Notes: generated by a model from the letters alone, not told the origin. Positions 1 to 7,809 are shown, counted from the first letter of the stretch. The stretch is DNA of 64,000 bases from Corynebacterium sp. CNCTC7651 (GCF_021496665.1 NZ_CP071246.1:1798001-1862000); one strand, 5' to 3'. Made by a program: numbers and translations.

Positions 1-373
1 TCATCTTCTGGATGTCGAGTTGATCTAGTATCCAGTCGAATGCCGCCCCGTTCGTGAAGAGGGCGCGCTGCTGCCGGCCTAGCTCCTGCCCCAGGTCGGA
101 GACCTCTGCGACAACTCGCCAGTGCTCTTCCTTTTTCAGTTCTGCCTGCACGAGCGTGTCCCATTCGTCGGCGGGAGCGTGAAGGAAGATCGCGGCGAAG
201 TCGGGGCGGGGTACGCTATCGGCCCATTCGTTGAATGCTTCGAGGCGCTGGCGGATGCGGGCTTCGGGGCGTGGGGCGTCGAGAGTTACGCCCCAGGTCT
301 CTTCGATGAGTTGGATTTGCCCTTCAAATCCGGATGCGGCCGGGATGGTGAAATCGAAGCCTTTAGCTGACAT
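1..373 (-). CDS. Phage-element hypothetical protein, C-terminus beyond window
   Basis: The reading frame opens at an ATG (complement of 371-373) behind the ribosome-binding site AAAGGAAA and stays open to the left edge, giving at least 124 residues beginning MSAKGFDFTIPAASGFEGQ. The product is acidic and probably helical (Glu, Gln and Ala rich), with no signal peptide, membrane segment or catalytic motif that I recognise. It is co-directional with the WhiB-like and primase genes and is probably the next gene of the same early operon. I cannot assign a function. A tail-assembly or small regulatory phage protein is possible, but nothing in the sequence decides it. Confidence 0.6.
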   Translation of the reverse strand, partial: MSAKGFDFTIPAASGFEGQIQLIEETWGVTLDAPRPEARIRQRLEAFNEWADSVPRPDFAAIFLHAPADEWDTLVQAELKKEEHWRVVAEVSDLGQELGRQQRALFTNGAAFDWILDQLDIQKM

Positions 374-458
374 TGTGGTTTCCTTTCTGGAAGTTTGGGG
401 ATTAGGGTTTCGGGGCTCGCCGCGCGGGGTGGCGACCGGGGCGGCAATCGAGCGTGAT

Positions 459-977
459 TCATGCGGTCTCCTTCCGTGGTTTCCCGAGTTCGTAGAGTTC
501 GCCGGCCCACACTCCATCCGCCCGCTTTGGGACATTGGCGGAGCACGTCGCGAGCACGGGGCATTTGCGACAGAGGTTTTCGGCGTGGGCAATCCGGTGC
601 TGCTGTTCGGTTTTGGTCTCGCCGGGGTTGGGGCCGCGATCGAACATCGGGGCCTGCCCAACGCATAGGCCGCGGGCCAGGTCTTGCTTGTGCGGTTGTA
701 TTTGGGCTGCGAAGTATCGGAGCGCGAAGTTCTCCGTCGCGCCCTCTACCCCGCGGAGCTGTCTCTCAGTCACGGTATCACCTCCCGTCTCTAAGGCATC
801 GACAATCTCATCGGCGAACTGGAAAGCCTGGGTGCGGTTAAGTTCGAGGATGTGGCGGGTGCCGTCTCTTTGCGTCACTGTGACGATGGCGCGATGGTGC
901 CCTTCGGTATGGCGGGCGGTGACTACGACTTCGACGCTGCGCCACCCTCGCCCGCTGCGATTGAACCGTGCTTTCAT
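459..977 (-). CDS. WhiB-domain transcription factor of the integrated element
   Basis: The product has 172 residues. The C-terminal half carries the WhiB signature: Cys105, then Cys136-x2-Cys139-x5-Cys145, followed by GVWAGEL at 155-161, the turn that follows the Fe-S cluster. WhiB-like proteins bind a 4Fe-4S cluster and modulate sigma-factor-dependent transcription; actinophages carry copies that interfere with host WhiB regulons. The first 100 residues are unusual: a beta-rich stretch (residues 13-50) followed by a helix, with no similarity I can name, whereas most WhiB proteins are short. The ATG overlaps the primase stop by 4 bp (ATGA), so the two are translationally coupled and this start is well supported. 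Confidence 0.8.
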   Translation of the reverse strand: MKARFNRSGRGWRSVEVVVTARHTEGHHRAIVTVTQRDGTRHILELNRTQAFQFADEIVDALETGGDTVTERQLRGVEGATENFALRYFAAQIQPHKQDLARGLCVGQAPMFDRGPNPGETKTEQQHRIAHAENLCRKCPVLATCSANVPKRADGVWAGELYELGKPRKETA

Positions 978-3079
978 GCCGCTATCTCGTTCCGGTAGTA
1001 CTTGCCGCGTCGATCTTTTCGGACGGCGCCGGCGCGGATGAGTCCGTCGAGGGCGTCTCGAAGGTGTTGCCCTGGGTCGTGTTTGTTGAGCAGCTTGTTG
1101 GGAAGTGAAGCTTGCACCCGGGCGAGCGAGAGCCCCTTCTCGGCGCTTAGCGCTTCGAGTATTGGGGTGCTTAGCGCTTCGAGCGAGGACAGATCGGCAA
1201 TGGCATCTGATACTTGGGCCGGGCTGCCGGGCTCGCTGCCGCCGCGGGTATCCGGCGAAGAATCCCCCGAAGGTGCCGAAGATTCCCGGAATAATGCGCG
1301 GGCGCCTTCGGGAACCTTCGAGAAGTCGATCGACCATTCCCAGCCGGATTTCATGCCCCGCTTCTCGGTTTTGACTCCGATTCGCTTCCGGGCTTTCTTG
1401 ACTGCACTGTCGTTGAGGCCGGCGGCACGTGTTGCTTTGAGAACGTCGCTCGCCGGGGCGCTGCCGCCGTTCTCGATGAGGTAGTCGATAACCACAGCTT
1501 CGATCTCGCCGCGCTCGTCGTTCGCTTCGTCTCGAGGCGCAAGCAAGTCAGCAGCGGAAATGCTCGTGACACCTCCCCACTCGGCGCGTCCAACTTCCGC
1601 AGTCTCCCCCAGATCCACGGGAACGGTGGCGGAAACGATGCGGACTTCGCGCGAGACGGTCTCGCGAGCTAGGTTTCCCTTCGTATTCGTCACAACGAGT
1701 GTGCCGTCTTCTTTGGGTGCCACGGATAGCACGCTTCGCGCGATCTGTGACCATGCGATCGAACCGAGCATGAGTTTGCCGGGGTCGGCGCTTTCGCGTT
1801 TTCCGAAGTGGGTGAGACCAATGACGGCAATGTTGTCTGCCATTGAAGCGAGAGGTTCGAGAAACTGCCGCACGTCATCGTCGCGGTAACCGTCGAGGGA
1901 GCCGTGCATTGCGCTCTTCGCGGCATCAAGCACGACGAGGTGCACGTTGTTGTTGACGAGAGCGCGGGTAAGCAGACCGGTATCGCCGGGAAGGGTGAGC
2001 GAGCCGGCACCGCCTGTTTCAGTGGACACCTCGAAGAAGAAGACGTTGTCCAGATTGGCGCCGGCGGCTTGCAGTCGCGGCTTGACCGTAATTGAGGGGC
2101 TGTCTTCAGTTGCGAGGTATGCCACGCGCATAGGTCCGCCGGCAAGCTCGCCGCGGGTTGCCTGTGCTGCAATATCGCACGCGATCGTGGACTTGCCGAG
2201 ACCTTCGCGGCCGGCGAGCAGCGTTAGGGAGCGTTTGGGAATCCAGTTGGGGATGAGCCAGTCTAGGCGCTCGGTTTTGACGCTCGATGCCGGAATGAGG
2301 GTGACGCGGCGGCTGTTAGGGCGCTCCGCCAACCTGACTAGCTCGTCCGGGCCGTGCCCGGCTGCGATGTGATCGGTAAGGTCTTTGCCCGCTGCGGCGT
2401 GGGTGAGTGACAGCTTGGCTTCGGGTTGCCCAATCGCGACGAGATGGTCGAAAACCTTTCGGGCGCGCTTGTTTCCAGATTCGTCGTTGTCGGCAACGAT
2501 GATGAGGTCGCGGCCGATGAGGGGCGCCCAGTCGGCTTTGTCGGGTGAAGTTTGAGCGCCCTGTGCCTGGGAGACGGCGGACGCGCCCCAAAACTCGCGG
2601 GCGCTGTTGACGTCTTTCTCGCCTTCGACGATATAGACCGGCCCTGTGCCGCTTATTGTCTCGATCCCGTAGAGCGCCCGGACGGCGATGTGCTTGCACT
2701 CGGCGCAGTTTTTGGGCGATTTGTTGTGCTTGCAGACTTGCCTGAAAACCTTGTTGGGTAGCCGGCGCACCACGAATCCATCCGTGTACGGATAGCGAAC
2801 CTCTTTGTTGTCGAACAGGTCGGCCCACGATAGGCCTAAATCGTTGAGAATCCGATCTTTGACTTGCTTCTCGTCCGGTTCGTCGAAGAAGTGAAGCGAG
2901 ACCTGCTCGCCGTCGTAGAGCGCTGAACCGCCCAAATCGTTCGCGTGACGAAGGCTGTGTCCCGGGGTTTGAAATCGTGCTCGCCGGCCGCTCTCAGTCT
3001 CAATCCACGCGAGCCCTTCGGCTTCCACGGCGTCGCGCACTCGCTCGAATGCGTTTCTGCCGTTCTTGTTGGCTGTCAC
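974..3079 (-). CDS. TOPRIM primase / RepA-like AAA helicase (bifunctional replication protein)
   Basis: The product has 701 residues. A Cys116/Cys125/Cys128 cluster looks like a zinc-binding primase element. The TOPRIM domain shows VEGEKD (151-156) and the DND motif at 197-199. A RecA/RepA-type ATPase follows with Walker A GREGLGKS (290-297) and a Walker B-like hydrophobic strand ending VVLDAAKS. The C-terminal 180 residues look like winged-helix DNA-binding linkers. Such fused primase-helicases replicate plasmids, phages and satellite elements. The gene is the largest in the element and is coupled to the WhiB-like gene downstream. It suggests autonomous replication after excision. Start ATG at 3079; the 137-bp gap upstream contains only a tRNA-arm-like hairpin. 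Confidence 0.85.
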   Translation of the reverse strand: MTANKNGRNAFERVRDAVEAEGLAWIETESGRRARFQTPGHSLRHANDLGGSALYDGEQVSLHFFDEPDEKQVKDRILNDLGLSWADLFDNKEVRYPYTDGFVVRRLPNKVFRQVCKHNKSPKNCAECKHIAVRALYGIETISGTGPVYIVEGEKDVNSAREFWGASAVSQAQGAQTSPDKADWAPLIGRDLIIVADNDESGNKRARKVFDHLVAIGQPEAKLSLTHAAAGKDLTDHIAAGHGPDELVRLAERPNSRRVTLIPASSVKTERLDWLIPNWIPKRSLTLLAGREGLGKSTIACDIAAQATRGELAGGPMRVAYLATEDSPSITVKPRLQAAGANLDNVFFFEVSTETGGAGSLTLPGDTGLLTRALVNNNVHLVVLDAAKSAMHGSLDGYRDDDVRQFLEPLASMADNIAVIGLTHFGKRESADPGKLMLGSIAWSQIARSVLSVAPKEDGTLVVTNTKGNLARETVSREVRIVSATVPVDLGETAEVGRAEWGGVTSISAADLLAPRDEANDERGEIEAVVIDYLIENGGSAPASDVLKATRAAGLNDSAVKKARKRIGVKTEKRGMKSGWEWSIDFSKVPEGARALFRESSAPSGDSSPDTRGGSEPGSPAQVSDAIADLSSLEALSTPILEALSAEKGLSLARVQASLPNKLLNKHDPGQHLRDALDGLIRAGAVRKDRRGKYYRNEIAA

Positions 3080-3169
3080 TGTGTGGCTTTCCTTCCTGTG
3101 GCCCTGTGTGGTCTTTGCGCGAGCGCGCGGGGATTCGCTTTTTGAATGGGGACTGCCCCCTGTGGCCGC

Positions 3170-3188
3170 GGCGGGACTCGCACCCGCC
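3170..3188 (-). other. Hairpin resembling a tRNA T-arm in the gap upstream of the primase gene
   Basis: Read on the minus strand this is a 6-bp GC stem with a seven-base loop TGCGAGT, followed by a short GC-rich tail and ACA, as in the 3' end of a tRNA. The rest of a cloverleaf does not fold: no anticodon arm or 5' acceptor strand matches in the 60 bases upstream. The T-loop also has G in place of the nearly invariant second T. It may be a tRNA relic, a transcript-stabilising hairpin or chance. Confidence 0.3.
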
Positions 3189-3216
3189 TGTCTGCTCGTC
3201 GGCCTGCGCCTTAGGT

Positions 3217-3468
3217 TTAGAAGACGGCTTCGAGTCGATCGATCACCTCGCGGATTTGGCTAGCTGCGCATTCGTCTGTGCAAGAGCTTTCGACGTCGCG
3301 TAGGGTTTCCAGCGCGTCGAAGACAGCTAGGTCTTTGTATCTGTGCTCTCGGACGAGCGTTTCGCGCTCTTCGGCGTACGCGCGTCGAATTGGGGCGAGC
3401 ACTTCTTCGTCGTGCCGCCGGAGCGCTTCTGCCAGCTCTTCAGCGGCGCGGTTTCCGTTACCGTTCAT
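3217..3468 (-). CDS. Small phage-element protein, function unknown
   Basis: The product has 83 residues starting MNGNGNRAAEELAEALRRH. I chose this ATG because AAGGGAG lies at the right distance upstream; the open frame extends 19 codons further without a ribosome-binding site. The product is Glu/Arg rich, predicted all-helical (likely coiled coil), with two cysteines (SSCTDECAA) near residue 62. It lies in the run of short minus-strand genes between the excisionase and the primase. No family recognised. Confidence 0.6.
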   Translation of the reverse strand: MNGNGNRAAEELAEALRRHDEEVLAPIRRAYAEERETLVREHRYKDLAVFDALETLRDVESSCTDECAASQIREVIDRLEAVF

Positions 3469-3551
3469 CGAAAACTCCCTTCGTAAGATCGAGGTGAGCG
3501 AGCAAATTTTCGGCGTCGGCGACAATGAGGGCGTCTGCCTGGTCTAGAAGC

Positions 3552-4067
3552 TCATTCATCAGCGTTCAACTCATCCCATGCCGAGATGCCGAGCTTGGCG
3601 AGCGTGGCATCGTCTTCGGCCAGAAACGCGTCGAGCAGCTTCTTCACGGTTTCGGTGTCGCCGGCCCGGTAGGCGTCTACTAGCTCGTAGTGCATCTCTG
3701 CTTCGCGAGCTTGGCGTCGAGACGCTCGTTCGACCGCTTGTTGCAGGCGAAGTTGCTCTTCTCTTTTGCGTTGCTCTGCCTCTGCGTGGGCGATCTTGGC
3801 GCCCACGCATTCGGGGCAAAGCTGAGCGGGGCGCCCTTCGTCACGAAGGTCGAGGTATTCGGCAGCGTCAACAAACAAGCTGCGGGTGGACTGAGGCGCG
3901 AGATTGCAATTGCCCCATGTGATGAGGTGGCCAGCGTGCTTGTGGGGTAGGTGTAGAGCAATCGGCTTTGGGGTAGCGTTGGCCGTTGAGATGCCGTCAG
4001 CAAGCTTCTCCTCCGCCCCGGTGGTCGTTGGCGCGACTACCGGGGTGCTGTCGTTTGTGAGTCTCAT
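3552..4067 (-). CDS. Phage-element protein with Cys/His motif and coiled coil
   Basis: The product has 171 residues starting MRLTNDSTPVVAP. The ATG overlaps the stop of the upstream 65-residue gene by 4 bp (ATGA), which fixes the start. The middle holds several potential metal ligands (HLPHKHAGH, a CN, and LCPECVG), which may form a small zinc-binding fold. Residues about 110-135 are an Arg/Glu-rich coiled coil (AEQRKREEQLRLQQ), and the C-terminus is acidic. No catalytic motif. Proteins with a short zinc knuckle and a coiled coil are common among actinophage early genes of unknown role. Confidence 0.6.
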   Translation of the reverse strand: MRLTNDSTPVVAPTTTGAEEKLADGISTANATPKPIALHLPHKHAGHLITWGNCNLAPQSTRSLFVDAAEYLDLRDEGRPAQLCPECVGAKIAHAEAEQRKREEQLRLQQAVERASRRQAREAEMHYELVDAYRAGDTETVKKLLDAFLAEDDATLAKLGISAWDELNADE

Positions 4068-4261
4068 AGTGTGGATTTCCCTTCCGTCCATTTCAGGTAT
4101 TCGTAGATCGCGACGATGCTGAGCAAGCGCTCCATCTCGGCCCGCTCCTTATCGCCCGCTTTGGCCATGTAGTCGGCGACCGTTATTGCTTCTGTGGCTC
4201 GAAGGCGTTGCGCGATAGTTCTCCCCGCGGCAATGGCCGAGTCGGCGAGCTCGTTATCCAT
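4064..4261 (-). CDS. Small phage-element protein, coupled upstream partner
   Basis: The product has 65 residues (MDNELADSAIAAGRTIAQRL...). The start has a good AAGGAG six bases upstream. The protein is predicted to be entirely helical and contains a VADYMAKAGDKERAEMERL stretch. The stop overlaps the next gene's start by 4 bp. Nothing identifies a function. Confidence 0.55.
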   Translation of the reverse strand: MDNELADSAIAAGRTIAQRLRATEAITVADYMAKAGDKERAEMERLLSIVAIYEYLKWTEGKSTL

Positions 4262-4271
4262 TTCAGGCTCC

Positions 4272-4502
4272 TTATTTCCTTCGGAAGCTGTCGAGGTCGG
4301 CGGCGAGAAGTCGTTCGCGGATGGTGGTGACGAGGTTGCCGGTTTGGACGAGGTATTTTGCGAGCCGGTTGTTGTCGTAGATGCCGGCATCGAAGAACTC
4401 GCCCAGGGCGACACTGAGCTCGGTGGTGAGTGTGACGTCGATGGTGCTGGTCAGATTGGCGCCGTTCGGAAGTTTGGGGACGGCGGCATTCCTGGCGTTC
4501 AT
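4272..4502 (-). CDS. Small phage-element protein, function unknown
   Basis: The product has 76 residues from MNARNAAVPKLPNG, preceded by AAGGAG with nine-base spacing. A short beta stretch (NLTSTIDVTLTTEL) is followed by helices ending in FRRK. It sits 10 bp upstream of the 65-residue gene and probably shares its transcript. No family recognised. Confidence 0.55.
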   Translation of the reverse strand: MNARNAAVPKLPNGANLTSTIDVTLTTELSVALGEFFDAGIYDNNRLAKYLVQTGNLVTTIRERLLAADLDSFRRK

Positions 4503-4504
4503 GG

Positions 4505-4651
4505 TCAGTATTTCTCCTTGTGGTGGCTTGTGTGATTGGCTAACGGCTCGTCTAGCAGTGCGGTTCGCGTAGAGGAGCCTTTCTGCGTGGCCACATTGGG
4601 CAGGCGGTGTCGATGTTTTTCTCTTCTGCGGGTCTTCACCTTCTTTGGCAT
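4505..4651 (-). CDS. Possible very small basic protein
   Basis: A 48-codon frame starts MPKKVKTRRREKHRHRLP and ends at a TGA just inside the ribosome-binding region of the next gene. The product would be strongly basic (Lys/Arg/His) and might bind nucleic acid. A GAGGTGAAG sequence lies upstream of the ATG. Support is only position, direction and spacing in the operon; it could be a non-coding gap. Confidence 0.3.
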   Translation of the reverse strand: MPKKVKTRRREKHRHRLPNVATQKGSSTRTALLDEPLANHTSHHKEKY

Positions 4652-4682
4652 TTCGCTTCACCTCTGGCAGGCCACTAGCCCG

Positions 4683-5468
4683 CTATGCGACGTATCCGTC
4701 CTCGAGTCCGTCGAAGCTGCGGTCGACGGCGGAAGAGCGGGTTAAGGGCCGCGAAACGGCGCTCGGGTGGTTGATTCTCTGGCGCGGCACCTTGGAAGAC
4801 GTCGAGTGCCGGGTGCCGCCGGCAGTGTGCGGCAGTTCCGTCGTGACTGGGACACCATTCGAGTAGACTGCCGGGTCTTCACCGTCTGATCGATCAGACC
4901 CGTACTCGTCGCGAATGAGTGCCCTCGCGTTCGAGATGGTGCTGCGGACTGTGCGGAGGTTGCGCTTGCGCCGCTCGTGGGGCGCCAGGTTTCCGTCTTT
5001 TAAGAGCTCATCGAGCTTGGTGAGCCCTTCGTTGAGCAGGCTGTCGAGGTGGAGATATCGAAGGGAGTCTGCTGGGGTGCAGCTCGTAGATGATTTCACG
5101 GGCGCGTGCTCTAGTGGTTCGGCCCCGAAGGTGGAGCGGTCGCCGCTCGCGGGAATCTTGGAATCTTCGGCACCTTCGGATTCTTCGGCGGAACCTTCGG
5201 GCGCAAGGTCTGCCGCATGCTCGACGACGGTATCGAGCGCGGCCACCCAAGTTTCGACCTTTTCCGACTTGATGAGCTCTTGGTTGTCGTAGATCAAGAC
5301 CAGATAGCCGGGTTCGTTCGCGATTGAGTAAATCTCGAAGCGATCGTTAAGGGCGTCGGCGATTGCACGAGCGGCGTCCAGGTCGATGCCTTCGGCGAAT
5401 ATGCGGGGCTCATCGAGGAAGACTGCGGCCGTATCGCCTCGCTTCTCGATGGTGGGGATGAAAAGCAT
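4683..5468 (-). CDS. Phage-element hypothetical protein, first gene of the minus-strand operon
   Basis: The product has 261 residues starting MLFIPTIEKRGDTAAVF with AGAAGGA seven bases upstream. Residues 1-80 look like a compact alpha/beta domain. The middle (90-125) is Glu/Ser rich and disordered, 130-180 form a helical pair (LNEGLTKLDELLKDGNL), and the tail is Ser/Thr/Arg rich. It lies just below the excisionase in the same direction. No known domain recognised. Confidence 0.6.
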   Translation of the reverse strand: MLFIPTIEKRGDTAAVFLDEPRIFAEGIDLDAARAIADALNDRFEIYSIANEPGYLVLIYDNQELIKSEKVETWVAALDTVVEHAADLAPEGSAEESEGAEDSKIPASGDRSTFGAEPLEHAPVKSSTSCTPADSLRYLHLDSLLNEGLTKLDELLKDGNLAPHERRKRNLRTVRSTISNARALIRDEYGSDRSDGEDPAVYSNGVPVTTELPHTAGGTRHSTSSKVPRQRINHPSAVSRPLTRSSAVDRSFDGLEDGYVA

Positions 5469-5484
5469 TGAGCGTTCCTTCTAG

Positions 5485-5670
5485 CTAGGCGGTGGCGGGT
5501 AGCTCGTCCAGGCCGAGCACGTCGAGTAGCGGCTTCTTTGGCACGACGTAGCGGCCGTTGATCTTCAGAACGGGCGCAGGAAAATTACCGGTACGCGCAG
5601 CCTCATAGGCGCTGCTGCGACTGATTCCCAGCAATTGTGCCGCTTCCGTGATCGTGATAGTGGCAGTCAT
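5485..5670 (-). CDS. AlpA/MerR-type helix-turn-helix, probable excisionase
   Basis: The product has 61 residues with the compact winged helix of AlpA/excisionase proteins: TITEAAQLLGISRSSAYEAARTG followed by a strand PAPVLKINGRYVVPK. Family members bend DNA at att sites and direct integrase toward excision, or act as small activators. It is divergent from the XRE repressor and shares a 97-bp control region with a 9-bp inverted repeat. An AAGGAT ribosome-binding site precedes the ATG at 5670. Confidence 0.8.
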   Translation of the reverse strand: MTATITITEAAQLLGISRSSAYEAARTGNFPAPVLKINGRYVVPKKPLLDVLGLDELPATA

Positions 5671-5692
5671 GTATCAATCCTTCCCAGTAAGC

Positions 5693-5728
5693 ACAATCTG
5701 TGCTGCTATCCCGAACACTACAGATTGT
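5693..5728. promoter_or_regulatory. Inverted-repeat operator between excisionase and XRE repressor
   Basis: ACAATCTGT at 5693-5701 is repeated as its exact reverse complement ACAGATTGT at 5720-5728, with an 18-bp spacer. The arms lie in the divergent promoter region of the excisionase and the repressor, where a lysogeny repressor would bind to switch the element. A possible -10 (TAAAGT, 5754-5759) would make a leaderless transcript at the ATG at 5768. Confidence 0.55.
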
Positions 5729-5767
5729 TCAGAATAAGCGCAAGAAATCCGTGTAAAGTTTCCGATT

Positions 5768-6450
5768 ATGAGCACGAAACCGGTCGACGAGACCAAAAGA
5801 AGACTCGCGGTGACCAAGCGGCCAAGGAATGGTCCAGCAAGCTAGCAGAGCAATTCGGCCAGGCGGTCAAGTTCTGGCGGGAAAAAATGGAGCTGACTGC
5901 TGTGGAGCTGTCGAACCGAACACGCGAGATCGGTTATCCGATTACGCGCGCCACGATCGCGAAGATCGAGAGCAACAGCCGTAATTCCAAAGTCGATGTA
6001 GCTGAGGTGTTGACTCTCGCGACCGCTTTGCATGTCGCCCCAATTGACCTCATCTTTCCAGGCCTGCCCGATAGGCGGCACTTTGCAACTCAACGGGTCG
6101 AAACGGTTAGTGAACGCGCCCAAGAATGGTTCACATCAAGCCCTAAGTTCGAGGAAGTCCCCCTGTGGCTTAAAGGTGGGCCTCATGCGATGCAGTACGA
6201 AAACAGCTTGGAGCTGCGCAGCGCGATCGAGAGATATCACAAGCTAGTTGCATCGATCGAGGAGTTGCCGGCAATGCAAGACGCTGAACCGTTCCTCCTC
6301 CTAGAAGGAGACGTCATCGAGCTAGAGGGCGCCGCATTCTACAAAGCACAGGTGCGCTTACAAGCCAGCGCCGTAGCTTCATACAACGGCGATGTCAGCC
6401 TTCCGCATTGGTTCGATTGCCTAGTGGAGCCCAAAGATGCCGAGGGGTAG
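5768..6450 (+). CDS. XRE-family repressor, start region uncertain or frameshifted
   Basis: From about 5840 on, the frame encodes an XRE helix-turn-helix (FGQAVKFWREKMELTAVELS through DVAEVLTLATALHV), followed by about 130 residues of a dimerisation or effector region. This fits the element's repressor, divergent from the excisionase. The 5' end is odd. The plausible leaderless ATG at 5768 reads MSTKPVDETKRR and runs into a stop at 5843. The HTH frame has no ATG or GTG upstream, only a TTG at 5725. One extra A in the A4 run at 5795-5798 would join the two into one natural N-terminus. It is therefore either a true frameshift, a sequencing error or a TTG start. The stop overlaps the integrase start by 14 bp. 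Confidence 0.7.
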
Positions 6451-7597
6451 GCCAGCGACAGCGCCCGGCACACACGGCGAGATTAGCTTCACCCAGCTCG
6501 ACGGCGGCAAGGTGCAAGCTCATACTCGCGTGCGTCTGCTCAATGGTGAGACGAAGCGCATCCGAGTGCGGGGCAAGACGAAGGCAGAAGCCACCCGCAA
6601 AGTGAAGGCGCTAGCCGCTAACGCAGTCGCCCTACGCGACAACGATGAGCTGCGCACCAACAGCACCATTGCTGAGCTAGTCGACCACTGGCTAAACCAC
6701 CACGACGGCGCCGCCGGCACCGTCGACGTCTACCGAAGCACTGCACGCAACCACATCACGCCCAACATCGGAGAGCTTCGGCTCAACGAAGTGCGGCCGT
6801 CAACAATGCAAGCATTCCTCCACCGGCTCGAAGAGATGCCGGCGACTGCGAAGCGCGCCCGGTCGATACTCTCGTCGGCATTCGGCCTCGCTGTGCGCCA
6901 AGACCTCATCACCTCAAACCCAATCCGCGAAACACTCCCTCCGAAGCAAAAACGCGGCGAGGTGCGCGCCTTCGAGGGTGACGAGCTCGCGACGTTTCTG
7001 GCGATGGTCGACCACTACACCACCAGCGGCCGCAAAGGCCGCGGCGCCGCTTTCCCCCGCTTAGTACGCTTCCTCGCTGGAACCGGCGTAAGGCTCTCCG
7101 AGGCGCTTTCGATTCGAGCGAGCGACGTCGACCTGGACGCCGAGACGCCGACAGCTATCGTCCGGCCAACGAAAGACGGCGGCACCTCAACCCGCGTCGT
7201 ACAACTGCCGAAGATCGCAGCCGATGCGGCGCGAGACCAACTCCGAGACACCGGCGGCACGTTCGACTGGCTCTTCCCCACTTCCACCGGCACCCACATC
7301 TCGAAGTCGACTGCCGAGCGGTGGATGCGCGAAGCGCGACACGAATGGGAGAAGGCCAACGAAGCGAAAGGCCGGCCCGATGTGTCGTGGGTAACGTTCC
7401 ACACGATGCGGAAGCATGTCGCGACGGTGCTGTCGGAGCGAGTGAGCGTCAACGCGGCAACACAGCAACTTGGCCACGCTGACACCACGGTCACACAGCA
7501 CCACTACATATCGCGGCCGAAGGCCGGGCCGGCTGTCGCAGAGGTGCTCAACGATCACTTGTTCCCATCTGAAAGTGGCCAAAAAGTGGCCAAATAG
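6437..7597 (+). CDS. int: Tyrosine recombinase (phage integrase)
   Basis: The product has 386 residues. An N-terminal arm-binding segment (residues 15-60) and a SAM-like core-binding domain (75-170) precede the catalytic domain. Catalytic residues are visible: Arg219 (TGVRLSEAL), Lys246, His322 and Arg325 (HTMR), His347 (LGHAD) and the nucleophile Tyr357. The enzyme would integrate and excise the element at the tRNA-derived att site 110 bp downstream. It overlaps the repressor gene by 14 bp, so the two are probably co-transcribed. Length and motif order are normal for actinophage integrases, and the gene looks intact. Confidence 0.95.
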   Translation: MPRGRPATAPGTHGEISFTQLDGGKVQAHTRVRLLNGETKRIRVRGKTKAEATRKVKALAANAVALRDNDELRTNSTIAELVDHWLNHHDGAAGTVDVYRSTARNHITPNIGELRLNEVRPSTMQAFLHRLEEMPATAKRARSILSSAFGLAVRQDLITSNPIRETLPPKQKRGEVRAFEGDELATFLAMVDHYTTSGRKGRGAAFPRLVRFLAGTGVRLSEALSIRASDVDLDAETPTAIVRPTKDGGTSTRVVQLPKIAADAARDQLRDTGGTFDWLFPTSTGTHISKSTAERWMREARHEWEKANEAKGRPDVSWVTFHTMRKHVATVLSERVSVNAATQQLGHADTTVTQHHYISRPKAGPAVAEVLNDHLFPSESGQKVAK

Positions 7598-7708
7598 TCG
7601 CTAACAGTTGGCAATCCTAAGCGGAATAGTTAGCACGTCCGATGCTATACGCTGGGAATACTCGGCACTAGAATAAACTAGCCGGAGACGCAAACGCCAG
7701 GTTTCCCT

Positions 7709-7746
7709 ATCAGTGGGTTCGGGGTTCGATTCCCTGGTGGCGCACA
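7709..7746 (+). other. Element attachment site: 3' fragment of a tRNA gene (Lys-like)
   Basis: The sequence ATCAGTGGGTTCGGGG continues through a complete T-loop (TTCGATT), the closing T-stem and an acceptor 3' strand GTGGCGC with ACA, but there is no 5' half. Actinobacterial tRNA-Lys(CTT) genes have closely similar 3' ends, with a matching GCGCCAC acceptor start expected. The fragment lies between the integrase gene and the conserved pncA region, as expected for the att site of a tRNA-integrated element. The intact tRNA should be at the other end, left of the window. Confidence 0.75.
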
Positions 7747-7750
7747 ATCC

Positions 7751-7790
7751 CGAAAGCGGGGCCGGAGGCAATTCACCGGCCCCGCTTTCG
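7751..7790. terminator. Strong hairpin after the att site
   Basis: A perfect 15-bp inverted repeat (CGAAAGCGGGGCCGG and its complement) encloses a 10-base loop. It lies immediately downstream of the tRNA fragment, so it is likely the original terminator of the target tRNA gene. It insulates the element from pncA. Confidence 0.7.
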
Positions 7791-7809
7791 CGTTGGGTAG
7801 GGTAAGGCC

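Noticed and set aside
3150..3240. Possible phage tRNA upstream of the primase gene
   Set aside because: Only a T-arm-like hairpin is present. No anticodon or D-arm and no matching 5' acceptor strand could be folded, and the T-loop breaks the usual TTC rule.
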